From an uncultured Collinsella sp. (GTDB lineage Bacteria; Actinomycetota; Coriobacteriia; Coriobacteriales; Coriobacteriaceae), in contig USHT01000006.1 of NCBI GenBank assembly GCA_900554455.1, positions 1-14,868 of the forward strand: a DNA stretch of 14,868 nt, written 5' to 3'. A program made the translations under genes and the position numbers. The notes under the pieces are model-generated. The model was not told the origin of the DNA and did not search any database. It saw nothing but the letters and a program-made list of their open reading frames with translations. This document shows, piece by piece, positions 1 through 6,911 of this stretch (positions are counted from its first letter, which is position 1; each line of letters starts with the position of its first letter).

Positions 1-36
1 CTTACGAAGCGCCTGCACAAACGTCCCCTGTGCCAT
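1..36 (-). CDS. 5' end of an unidentified gene (partial, leaves the window)
   Basis: Reading the minus strand from an ATG at 36 gives 12 codons, MAQGTFVQALRK, with no stop before the window edge. A good Shine-Dalgarno, GGAGGA (41-46), lies 4 nt upstream of the ATG, which is the main support for a real start. Twelve residues are too few to identify a family and I assign no function. The gene runs in the same direction as the P-type ATPase upstream of it, but 160 nt containing a large inverted repeat separate them, so cotranscription is uncertain. Confidence 0.55.
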   Translation of the reverse strand, partial: MAQGTFVQALRK

Positions 37-57
37 CACTTCCTCCAATCGCACCCA

Positions 58-184
58 GGGTAGCTAATTTGGGACGGGGCTATTTTAGCTACCCCCATAT
101 GCCAGTTGATATTTGCCCTGGCACCCATCGATTCGTCGACAGTCAAAGGGTAGCTAAAAAAGCCCCGTCCCAAATTAGCTACCC
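58..184. repeat. Pair of 37-nt palindromic units in inverted orientation
   Basis: Unit 1 (58-94) and unit 2 (148-184) are reverse complements at 36 of 37 positions, separated by 53 nt. Each unit is itself bounded by a 10-bp inverted repeat, GGGTAGCTAA...TTAGCTACCC, around a core containing TTTGGGACGGGGC. The spacer holds a small hairpin (TGCCAG 100-105 with CTGGCA 118-123). The whole can form a 37-bp stem, or two separate small hairpins. It lies between the ATPase stop and the start of the next minus-strand gene and no ORF covers it convincingly. It looks like a REP- or MITE-type interspersed element. It could also act as a transcription barrier after the ATPase, although no U-run follows the long stem. 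Confidence 0.85.
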
Positions 185-196
185 TGTGAGGTGTGG

Positions 197-3064
197 TTAC
201 TTCTTCTTTTTACTTGGCATCGAGACTTTGATGCCTTGGGCGGACTTGGTCACGCGAGAGCGCCTGGCTCCGGTATTCTTCTTTTTCTTGGGCTGGGCCT
301 GGACCACGCCCTCGAGTGCGCGGGCCTCGGCCTCGCGAGCGGTGCGATCTTCGCGGCGCTGCGCCATGTCGGCGACGACGCGCTTGGCAAAACGTTCGGC
401 CGTCGAGCCCGTCGAGCTCACCTTGCCGCCACCGCGACCCAGGCGGACGCGCACACCGCGGCCAAAACCAGTTGCGGCATGACGACGACGCGGCTTGAGC
501 GAATCCATCATCGTGGCGAGCTTAAAGAACACCGAGCAGGTAAAGACCACGATGACAGCCAAGATAACCATCTGGCCCATCGACAGGTTGGCAATGGACA
601 GCAGCTCCGGGAATCCGATAACGCCCACCAGGATGCCGGCGATTACAAACACAAAAAGCACCACACGTAGGGGCGTGAGAGGCTGCGAGATGCGCCAGAT
701 CAGGCTGACGCTCGCCGCGCATGACGTAAGCAGGCACATCGTAGACAGTGTGAGCTGGCCAAAGCCAAACACGCGCGCCACAAAGATATCGAGCGCCGCA
801 GCCAAAATGACCGCAATCGACGCCGGCAGTGCACGCTTGAGTACGTTGCTCAAAAACGCACCCTTCACACGAGCATTGTTGGGCTCCAGGCCCAACACAA
901 AGCCCGGCGCGCCGATGCAGAAGAAGTTGATGAGCGTCATCTGGATGGGCTCGAAGGGGTACGGCGGCAGCGCGATACACAGCGCCGCCAGGCCCATCGA
1001 GAACAGCGTCTTGGTCAGGAACAGTGAGGCCGAACGCTGCAGGTTGTTGATGGAGCGACGGCCCTCGGCCACCACGGCGGGCATCGAGGCAAAATCGTTG
1101 TCGACGAGTACGATCTCGGCCACGTTGCGCGCGGCATCGGAGCCGGCCGCCATGGCGACGGAGCAGTCGGCCTCCTTGAGCGCCAGCACGTCGTTGACGC
1201 CGTCGCCCGTCATGGCGACGATCTGGTCGCGCGACTTCCAAGCCTCGACGATGCGGGTCTTGTGCTCGGGCTGGACGCGGGCGTACACGCCGTAATCCTC
1301 GATGTGTGCATCGAGTTCCTCGTCGCTCATGCGGTCGAGGTCGGCACCGGTGATAGCCTGGCTGCGATCGGCGACGATGCCCAGCTGCTTGGCGATGGCC
1401 ACGGCGGTGTCGATGTGGTCGCCCGTGATCATGACGGTGCGGATACCGGCATCGTGCGCCTCGCGGATAGCATCGGCCACCTCGGGACGGACCGGGTCGA
1501 TCATGCCGGACAGGCCGCAGAAGACCAGGTCATGCTCGAGCGCGGCGGGGCTGCAGTCGGCCGGGACCTCGGTGTAGGTGCGGCTCGCCAGAGCCAGCAC
1601 GCGCAGGGCCTCGTCGGCCATGGCCTTGTTGGCTGCCACGAGCCCGGCGCGACGCTCCTCGGTCAGGGGGACAACCTTGTCGCCCTCGTAGATATGGGTA
1701 CACAGGCCGATCACCACGTCGGGCGCGCCCTTGGTGTACTGCTCGTACTCGCCGTCCAGGGTCTCGACGACCACGGACATCATCTTGCGGCCCGAGTCAA
1801 ACGGAGCCTCGCCCACGCGCGGATGCTCGGCAGTCAGGCCAGTGAGGCCCGCCTTGCCGGCGTCGTTGACAAGTGCGCACTCGGTCGGCTCGCCCACGGC
1901 CTCGCCCAGCTCCTCGTCCCACTGGGCATCGGAGCACAGCGCCATGCCTGCCAGGAACTTCTCCTTGGGCGCAGCGAGCTCGTGCTTGACGACGGTCATC
2001 TTGTTTTGAGTAAGGGTACCGGTCTTGTCGGAGCAGATGGTCTGCGTGCAGCCAAGGGTCTCGACGGCAGAAAGCTTGCGGATGATCGCCTGGCGCTTGG
2101 CCATCTTGGTCACGCCAAGCGACAGCACGATGGTCACGACGGCGACCAGGCCCTCGGGGATGGCAGCGACGGCGAGCGAGACGGCGACCATAAAGGTATC
2201 GAGCAGGGCGGTCGGGTCGGTAAGAACGTTGCCCACGCCGTGGCGGATGATATCGACGCCAAAGATAACGACGCAGATGACGATAACCATAATGGTAAGG
2301 ATGCGGCTGAGCTCGGCGAGCTTCACCTGCAACGGCGTGAGCTCTTCCTTGGCCTCGGCCAGGGCGCCGGCAATCTTGCCCATCTCGGTATCCATGCCGG
2401 TGCCGACCACGACGGCGCGACCGCGGCCGTATACCACGGTGGAGCCCATGTAGCACATGTTCTTGCGGTCGCCGAGCGGCACGTCATCGGTGCCCGCGGC
2501 GAGCTCGATCACGTTGGCGTGCTTCTCGACCGGCACGGACTCGCCGGTCAGTGCGGCCTCTTCGATCTTCATCGTGGCGCTCTCGAGCACGCGGCAGTCG
2601 GCCGGGACGGAGTCGCCCGCCTCGAGCATGATCACGTCGCCGGGCACGAGCTCGGCGCTCGGCAGGTGCACGAGCTTGCCGTCGCGCAGCACCTTGGACT
2701 GCGCCGCGCTCATCTCCTGCAGGGCCTCGAGAGCCTCCTCGCTCTTGGCCTCCTGAACCACGCCCAGCACCGAGTTGACGATAACGACGAACATGATGAT
2801 GGCGACATCGGCAAAGTCCGCCTCGCCCTTGACCATACCCGTGAGCGCGCTGATGACGGCGGCAACGATCAGCATGATGACCATGGGATCGGCCATCTGC
2901 TCAAAGAAACGCTTCCACAGCGGCGTTTTCTCGGCTTCCTCGAGCTTGTTAGGGCCTGTCTTGGCGAGGCGCGACGACGCCTCGTCGTTGCTCAGGCCGA
3001 GGTTCTCATCGACGCCCTGGTCGCTGAGCACCTCCGCCGCGGCGGACAGGTATTCCTTTTGCAT
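197..3064 (-). CDS. P-type (P2-like) cation-transporting ATPase, probably Ca2+
   Basis: This is a membrane pump that couples ATP hydrolysis, through an aspartyl-phosphate, to cation export. The 955 residues show every P-type landmark in order: an N-terminal cation-ATPase domain, actuator TGES (173-176), PEGL in the fourth membrane helix (303-306), the phosphorylation motif DKTGTLT with Asp346, KGAPD (445-449) in the nucleotide domain, TGDH (547-550) and the hinge TGDGVND (619-625). Hydrophobic segments lie near 59-75, 86-103, 255-272, 287-315, 685-700, 708-728, 745-765, 800-816 and 828-848. Helix M4 resembles PacL/SERCA pumps. In M6 the usual NxxxD reads N713-F-F-C-I, so the Asp is missing, and the hinge continues VLALKEAD rather than APALK. 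Ion specificity is therefore uncertain. A basic tail of about 100 residues follows the last helix and ends in KKKK. The start has a strong SD (AGGAGG) that is buried in a leader hairpin. Confidence 0.93.
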   Translation of the reverse strand: MQKEYLSAAAEVLSDQGVDENLGLSNDEASSRLAKTGPNKLEEAEKTPLWKRFFEQMADPMVIMLIVAAVISALTGMVKGEADFADVAIIMFVVIVNSVLGVVQEAKSEEALEALQEMSAAQSKVLRDGKLVHLPSAELVPGDVIMLEAGDSVPADCRVLESATMKIEEAALTGESVPVEKHANVIELAAGTDDVPLGDRKNMCYMGSTVVYGRGRAVVVGTGMDTEMGKIAGALAEAKEELTPLQVKLAELSRILTIMVIVICVVIFGVDIIRHGVGNVLTDPTALLDTFMVAVSLAVAAIPEGLVAVVTIVLSLGVTKMAKRQAIIRKLSAVETLGCTQTICSDKTGTLTQNKMTVVKHELAAPKEKFLAGMALCSDAQWDEELGEAVGEPTECALVNDAGKAGLTGLTAEHPRVGEAPFDSGRKMMSVVVETLDGEYEQYTKGAPDVVIGLCTHIYEGDKVVPLTEERRAGLVAANKAMADEALRVLALASRTYTEVPADCSPAALEHDLVFCGLSGMIDPVRPEVADAIREAHDAGIRTVMITGDHIDTAVAIAKQLGIVADRSQAITGADLDRMSDEELDAHIEDYGVYARVQPEHKTRIVEAWKSRDQIVAMTGDGVNDVLALKEADCSVAMAAGSDAARNVAEIVLVDNDFASMPAVVAEGRRSINNLQRSASLFLTKTLFSMGLAALCIALPPYPFEPIQMTLINFFCIGAPGFVLGLEPNNARVKGAFLSNVLKRALPASIAVILAAALDIFVARVFGFGQLTLSTMCLLTSCAASVSLIWRISQPLTPLRVVLFVFVIAGILVGVIGFPELLSIANLSMGQMVILAVIVVFTCSVFFKLATMMDSLKPRRRHAATGFGRGVRVRLGRGGGKVSSTGSTAERFAKRVVADMAQRREDRTAREAEARALEGVVQAQPKKKKNTGARRSRVTKSAQGIKVSMPSKKKK

Positions 3065-3071
3065 ATAGAGT

Positions 3072-3176
3072 CCCCTCCTGGGATTCGGGCCACTCAGCAG
3101 ATTGATGCCCGATCATAATTCCCAGGAGAAGGGCAAGGGCTCATCAAGGCTGCCGTGCTGAGCGGCAGTTGATAGT
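3072..3176 (-). promoter_or_regulatory. Structured 5' leader of the ATPase: kissing hairpins with buried SD
   Basis: In minus-strand RNA, hairpin A pairs 3169-3173 with 3143-3147 and 3163-3168 with 3150-3155 (AUCAA-CUGCCG / CGGCAG-CC-UUGAU), with a 7-nt loop CUCAGCA (3156-3162). Hairpin B pairs 3120-3131 with 3072-3083: 12 bp including two G-U pairs, with the AGGAGG Shine-Dalgarno inside its 3' arm. Its upper stem is CGGGC/GCCCG (3107-3111 with 3086-3090) and its apical loop is 3091-3106. That loop contains UGCUGAG (3093-3099), the exact complement of the whole loop of hairpin A. It also carries a second AUCAA (3102-3106) that could compete for the UUGAU arm of hairpin A. This suggests translational control by a tertiary kissing interaction. 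It does not match the yybP-ykoY, M-box or NiCo consensus as I remember them. The ligand is unknown. Confidence 0.65.
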
Positions 3177-3182
3177 GGAGCT

Positions 3183-3212
3183 ATGGTACCCCAAAGCGAC
3201 GCGTCTAGCCAA
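3183..3212 (-). promoter_or_regulatory. Candidate ATPase promoter
   Basis: On the minus strand, TTGGCT (3207-3212) and TACCAT (3183-3188) are separated by 18 nt. Initiation about 7 nt downstream would start the transcript near 3176, immediately before hairpin A of the leader, which is why I prefer this candidate. A perfect 8-bp palindrome GACGCGTC (3198-3205) sits in the spacer. Neither hexamer is close to consensus, so confidence is modest. Confidence 0.35.
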
Positions 3213-3436
3213 AACATTCCATCTGGAAACACGGCACAGGCGCAACGGTGCAGACAGTGTGATGCTCAAGATTGATAAAACGTTTTTTCTTCGGCGCATC
3301 ATCGAACTAAAATATCGCCCAGATAGCAGCGGTTAGAACGGTTGGTAAAGTTTTTGCATATACCGTTTTTCCGCAAAAAATGAACTTCTAATTCGGCATA
3401 CGGTCGATTTTTTGGGGTATTCGGTCGGCATTTCGT

Positions 3437-3442
3437 TATAAT
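3437..3442 (+). promoter_or_regulatory. pyk promoter -10 element
   Basis: A perfect TATAAT lies 63 nt before the pyk start. No consensus -35 is present at 17 nt; TTGGGG (3412-3417) lies 19 nt upstream. The region from 3330 to 3435 is AT-rich and contains several CGGT(C/T) motifs and an AACGGT-N19-ACCGTT inverted repeat (3337-3367), which may be regulator sites. Expected initiation is near 3449, giving a leader of about 57 nt. Confidence 0.6.
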
Positions 3443-3505
3443 CATCTCAGTTTTATTTCTTATGGTTTATCTATCAGCGCAAGACGATGTCAGATGGAGG
3501 TCTGA

Positions 3506-4966
3506 ATGTACAAGCGCACCAAGATTGTATGCACCATGGGTCCCGCCTGCGATAGCGACGAGACCATCCGCGAGATGATCAAGGCGGGCATGAACGTCGC
3601 CCGTTTTAACTTCTCGCACGGATCCTACGACGAGCACCACGGTCGCATCGAGCGCGTCCGTCGTATTTCCAAGGAGCTCGGCATGCCCGTCGGCATCCTG
3701 CTCGACACCAAGGGCCCCGAGGTCCGTACCGGCCTTTTGGTCGACGGCAAGAAGGTTGCCGTCAAGACCGGCGACAAGATCGTCGTCACCGCTCAGCCCA
3801 CGTCCGAGGATTTCCACGGCACCGCTGAGCACATCTCCCTCGACTACCTGGCTCTGCCCTCCGAGGTCGAGAAGGGCTCCCTTATCCTGATCGATGATGG
3901 TCTGGTTGCCCTCGAGGTCGAGTCCGTCGACGGCCAGGACATGACCTGCGTCGTCAAGAACGACGGCCTGATCGGCGAGCGCAAGGGCGTCAACATGCCC
4001 AACGTCAACATCTCGCTGCCCGCCATCACCGAGCGCGATCGTCAGGACATCCTCTTTGGCCTGACCGAGAACATCGACTACATCGCCGCTTCCTTCATCC
4101 GTGACGGCGAGTCCGTCCGCGGCATTCGCAAGCTTTGCCGCGAGAACGGTGGCGAGCACGTGACGATCTTCCCGAAGATCGAGTGCGCCCTGGGCGTCGA
4201 GAACTTCGACGAGATCCTCGAGGCTTCCGACGGTATCATGGTCGCCCGTGGCGACCTGGGCATCGAGATCAAGCCCGAGCTCGTTCCCCACATCCAGAAG
4301 GAGATCATCGCTAAGTGCAACGCGGCCTACAAGCCCGTTATCACCGCTACGCAGATGCTCGACTCCATGCAGCAGAACCCGCGCCCGACGCGCGCCGAGG
4401 TTGCCGACGTTGCTAACGCCATTTACGACGGCACCGACGCCGTCATGCTGTCCGGCGAGTCCGCTGCCGGCAAGTACCCGGTCGAGGCCGTCAAGATGCA
4501 GGCCAGCATTGCTCTCGAGACCGAGAAGCACCTCCCGGCTCACGCTCCGCTCGAGGTTCCGGCTGACGCTCACGGCACCCGCGTCGTCAACAACGTTGTG
4601 GGTATGTCCGCCGTGAACATGGCCACCACCGTTGGCGCCAAGTGCATCACCGTGCCGACGACCACCGGTCGTACCGCTCGCCTGATCTCGCACTTCCGTC
4701 CCAACATGCCGATCTGCGCGTTCTCCCGCCACGAGTGGGCCGTCCAGCAGATGATCATGTACTGGGGCGTTATCCCGCACCAGGCCGAGATTACCCAGGG
4801 CACCGTCAACGGCACGATCGTCAAGGCGATCGAGACCGCTAAGGAGCTCGGCTACGTCGAGGCCGGCGATCTGACCGTCGCCACCGCCGGCGATCCCCGC
4901 ATGAGCGTCCAGCTCGAGGACAAGGTCTCCTCGACCAACGTCGCTTACGTCGCTCAGGTGCGCTAA
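3506..4966 (+). CDS. pyk: Pyruvate kinase
   Basis: The enzyme converts phosphoenolpyruvate and ADP to pyruvate and ATP, the last step of glycolysis, in the cytosol. The 486 residues match the family length. Visible features are the N-terminal RTKIVCTMGP and NFSHG (35-39), LDTKGPEVRTG (66-76) leading into the B domain (about 72-170), catalytic FPKIE with Lys224, the metal-binding Glu226 and ARGDLG with Asp250, TATQMLDSM (280-288), and the C-terminal regulatory domain from about 350. Glu72 in GPEVRT corresponds to Glu117 of muscle enzyme, the mark of K+-dependent pyruvate kinases. No extra C-terminal PEP-utiliser domain is present. The SD GGAGG (3496-3500) is 5 nt from the ATG. The gene is monocistronic, with its own promoter and a strong terminator. 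Frequent GCT, CGT and GTC codons suggest high expression. Confidence 0.98.
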   Translation: MYKRTKIVCTMGPACDSDETIREMIKAGMNVARFNFSHGSYDEHHGRIERVRRISKELGMPVGILLDTKGPEVRTGLLVDGKKVAVKTGDKIVVTAQPTSEDFHGTAEHISLDYLALPSEVEKGSLILIDDGLVALEVESVDGQDMTCVVKNDGLIGERKGVNMPNVNISLPAITERDRQDILFGLTENIDYIAASFIRDGESVRGIRKLCRENGGEHVTIFPKIECALGVENFDEILEASDGIMVARGDLGIEIKPELVPHIQKEIIAKCNAAYKPVITATQMLDSMQQNPRPTRAEVADVANAIYDGTDAVMLSGESAAGKYPVEAVKMQASIALETEKHLPAHAPLEVPADAHGTRVVNNVVGMSAVNMATTVGAKCITVPTTTGRTARLISHFRPNMPICAFSRHEWAVQQMIMYWGVIPHQAEITQGTVNGTIVKAIETAKELGYVEAGDLTVATAGDPRMSVQLEDKVSSTNVAYVAQVR

Positions 4967-4999
4967 ATCGCACTTGCAAGCACACTTGCATTGCAAAGG

Positions 5000-5030
5000 G
5001 CCCGGAAGGCATTGCCTTCCGGGCTTTTTT
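5000..5030 (+). terminator. Intrinsic terminator of pyk
   Basis: A perfect 11-bp stem, GCCCGGAAGGC / GCCTTCCGGGC, with a 3-nt loop (ATT) is followed by six T residues (5025-5030), 33 nt after the pyk stop. The stretch from here to the next gene (5031-5166) shows nothing further except a 12-bp palindrome AGCCGGCCGGCT (5157-5168) that overlaps the stop codon of the convergent gene. Confidence 0.95.
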
Positions 5031-5166
5031 AAGACCTTCTTCATATGCCGCCTCATCGATTTGCGTTCAGTCGCAAGCCTCTCCGATGCCGAGCGCACCA
5101 CCGAAGACGCCTGCGACGGGAGCCGTTGGTCAATTGGGATGAACTGTTCTCCGTTAAGCCGGCCGG

Positions 5167-6015
5167 CTAGCAGCTAGCGATCAGAGGGACTGCGGGGACG
5201 TCAGAAGCGACAACGCGAGTCGCAAAGCCCGCCTCGGTCAGCTCGATGACCTCGGTAAACGTTGCGTCAAAGAATTTCTCGGTCAGCAGGCGGTACGGCG
5301 GATGATCGGGCTCGCCGGGGTTTTCGCGCACGATCTCGTGCATAACGCCGATGGTCTTGAGTACATACTCCTTATGGATGGGATACTGCCCAAAACGCGT
5401 CGCAGCGGTATACAGGCGATCGGTCGCACGCGGGATGGAGACAATGCCCAGCGTCTTGCCAAACCAGTCAAAGTCGCCTTGCTTTTTAATGCGGAACTCC
5501 TCACACGGCTTGCCGCCGTGCGCCTCCAGGTACTGATTCACGCGCGTATTCCATACGGTATCGGCCACCAGATGCGACCAGACGCCCAGCGTTAAATCGA
5601 GCAACGACTGCGCCACATCTTCGGACGCAAGCGAGAACTCACAGGCGCCGGGACCGACAACCGGCTCGGCATCCTTGTAGCGCTGTGGATAGTGCACGCG
5701 GTTCAGTCGCTCGCGCTCCTCGATAATCGAAGTTGCCGCGGCCGGTGCACCGGTGGGCGAACTTTTAAGCAACGGTGCCACATAGGTATCCCAGAACTCA
5801 TGTTCACGAGGCTTAGGGATGGGCTCAGGCTTGGCAAAGTGCGTAATGCGGTACGGGATGGGATCGGCGATGCCAGGGACCATATAGCCCACGAAGATAT
5901 CCGGAACCACGCAGCCAAACAAAAAGGCATTGCGGTCGCGAACGCTCTTGCCAAGCGCACCAGTGCGCTCCAGCAAACGCTCCGTCTGAGCGATATGAAT
6001 GTTCCAGCTTGGCAT
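5167..6015 (-). CDS. Zinc-dependent phospholipase C-like protein
   Basis: The 282 residues resemble the zinc-dependent phospholipase C/S1-P1 nuclease-like family (Zn_dep_PLPC). The protein begins MPSWNIH and has the spaced His/Asp pattern of that family: H7, FLFGCVVPD (D39), H59, and LGVWSHLVADTVWN with H148 and D152. These are plausible zinc ligands. No signal peptide or membrane segment is visible, so it appears cytoplasmic, unlike secreted bacterial phospholipase C. Substrate is unknown and activity is inferred from fold family only. I chose the ATG at 6015. An in-frame ATG at 6027 lies only about 7 nt from the predicted transcription start, has almost no SD, and would add MGVA before the conserved MPSW. 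A GGGGGTGG run precedes the 6015 start. The gene is separated from the importer operon by a hairpin and its own promoter. Confidence 0.75.
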   Translation of the reverse strand: MPSWNIHIAQTERLLERTGALGKSVRDRNAFLFGCVVPDIFVGYMVPGIADPIPYRITHFAKPEPIPKPREHEFWDTYVAPLLKSSPTGAPAAATSIIEERERLNRVHYPQRYKDAEPVVGPGACEFSLASEDVAQSLLDLTLGVWSHLVADTVWNTRVNQYLEAHGGKPCEEFRIKKQGDFDWFGKTLGIVSIPRATDRLYTAATRFGQYPIHKEYVLKTIGVMHEIVRENPGEPDHPPYRLLTEKFFDATFTEVIELTEAGFATRVVASDVPAVPLIASC

Positions 6016-6040
6016 AGCCACCCCCATAAAAACCTGGATA

Positions 6041-6049
6041 ACTATACCA
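6041..6049 (-). promoter_or_regulatory. Extended -10 promoter of the phospholipase-like gene
   Basis: The minus strand reads TGG-TATAGT, an extended -10 (TGN plus a one-mismatch TATAAT), with no recognisable -35, as is usual for this class. Initiation would be near 6034, giving a leader of about 19 nt to the ATG at 6015. Confidence 0.5.
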
Positions 6050-6058
6050 TCACGGCAA

Positions 6059-6074
6059 AGCCGCGCGGGCGGCT
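6059..6074 (-). terminator. Possible terminator of the ECF importer operon
   Basis: On the minus strand, a 6-bp stem AGCCGC / GCGGCT with a CCGC loop lies about 20 nt after the ATPase-subunit stop. It is followed by only TTGCC, so the U-tract is poor. It is the only hairpin in the 67-nt gap before the next gene. Confidence 0.35.
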
Positions 6075-6094
6075 ACGCACGCTCTACGCAGCAA

Positions 6095-6865
6095 CTAGTC
6101 CGTAGCACCGCTTTCGGTTCCATACGACGGCGAAGGTGCCTCGACCACATGGTGATATCGATCGATATAGATTGCACGGGCCCCCAGGCAGCGCACCAAA
6201 TCTTGGTGATGTGTGCTCATCAAGACCGTCTTACCCGCCGCGACGTAGGCCAGCAAGAAGTTGACCACAATGTCGCATGAATCCTCGTCGAGCCCATTGG
6301 TAGGCTCGTCGAGAACCAAGATATCCGGGTTCATCGACACCACCGCAGCCAGCGCAACGCGCTTCTTTTGCCCACCCGAGAGCTGATAGGGAGAGGCGTC
6401 GGCAAGGTCGGTAACCTGGAACAGCCCCATGGCATCGCGCACGCGGCGCTCGAACTCGTCTGCCGGCAGCCCCATCTGGGCGGGGCCAAACGCGACCTCC
6501 TCGCCGACCGTGGCGCAAAAGAGCTGCACATCGGCATTCTGGAACACAAAGCCCACGCGCTGATGAAAACGCTGAGCGGCCGCGGAATCCTTTAGAAACG
6601 CCGCATCGATCACGTGCCCGTCAAACAGGTATGCCCCTGCGTCCGCGAGTTCAAGGCCGTTGATAAGGCGCATAATCGTCGTCTTACCGCAGCCGTTGGG
6701 ACCGAGCAGGGCAACGAGTTCACCACGATCGACCTGCAGCGACACACCATCGACAACCGTATGCCCCGCATAGGAGAACACCACGTCGCGAAACTCGATG
6801 AGCGGCGTGGCCTCGGCGCCAGCAGCGCCGTTCGCGCCCGCCGCACTATTCATATCGATCGTCAA
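6095..6865 (-). CDS. nikO/cbiO: ECF transporter ATPase (A component), CbiO/NikO-like
   Basis: This is the cytoplasmic ATPase that powers the metal importer encoded by the two upstream genes. From the start used here (256 aa) it has Walker A GPNGCGKTT (55-63), Q-loop FQNADVQLF (Gln109), signature LSGGQKKR (162-169), Walker B ILVLDEPTNGLD (Glu187) and switch His219 in STHH. The Q-loop form FQN-D-QLF is typical of ECF ATPases. Only one ATPase gene is present, as expected for a dedicated group I ECF system. Start choice: TTG at 6865 has GGGAAGGG (6873-6880) 7 nt upstream. ATG at 6889 has a G-run directly abutting it, and ATG at 6853 has its SD too far away. An in-frame opening to 7015 is excluded because it overlaps the T-component gene. 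The gap to that gene is 46 nt. Confidence 0.93.
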   Translation of the reverse strand: MTIDMNSAAGANGAAGAEATPLIEFRDVVFSYAGHTVVDGVSLQVDRGELVALLGPNGCGKTTIMRLINGLELADAGAYLFDGHVIDAAFLKDSAAAQRFHQRVGFVFQNADVQLFCATVGEEVAFGPAQMGLPADEFERRVRDAMGLFQVTDLADASPYQLSGGQKKRVALAAVVSMNPDILVLDEPTNGLDEDSCDIVVNFLLAYVAAGKTVLMSTHHQDLVRCLGARAIYIDRYHHVVEAPSPSYGTESGATD

Positions 6866-6911
6866 AACGTCGCCCTTCCCTATTTGCATCCCCAGCCGGA
6901 ACCAGCAGCGC

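Noticed and set aside
58..184. CRISPR array
   Set aside because: Only two units, in inverted rather than direct orientation, with one spacer and no cas genes.
1262..3118. A 618-codon plus-strand open frame opposite the ATPase
   Set aside because: Mirror of codon bias in the ATPase gene; composition is GAL/HD-rich without any family motif.
3072..3212. yybP-ykoY (Mn2+) or M-box riboswitch in front of the ATPase
   Set aside because: There is a GAGCCCUUGCC stretch faintly like the 3' end of yybP-ykoY, but no GGGGAGUAG block that could pair with it and no matching P1. The M-box architecture is also absent.
3217..3228. Palindrome TTCCATCTGGAA in the ATPase/pyk gap
   Set aside because: It is short, isolated and upstream of the predicted promoter; a chance occurrence in 440 nt is plausible and I have no regulator to connect it with.
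3467..5101. A 544-codon minus-strand open frame opposite pyk
   Set aside because: It lies antisense to a fully supported pyruvate kinase and reads through its terminator; composition is that of an antisense shadow.
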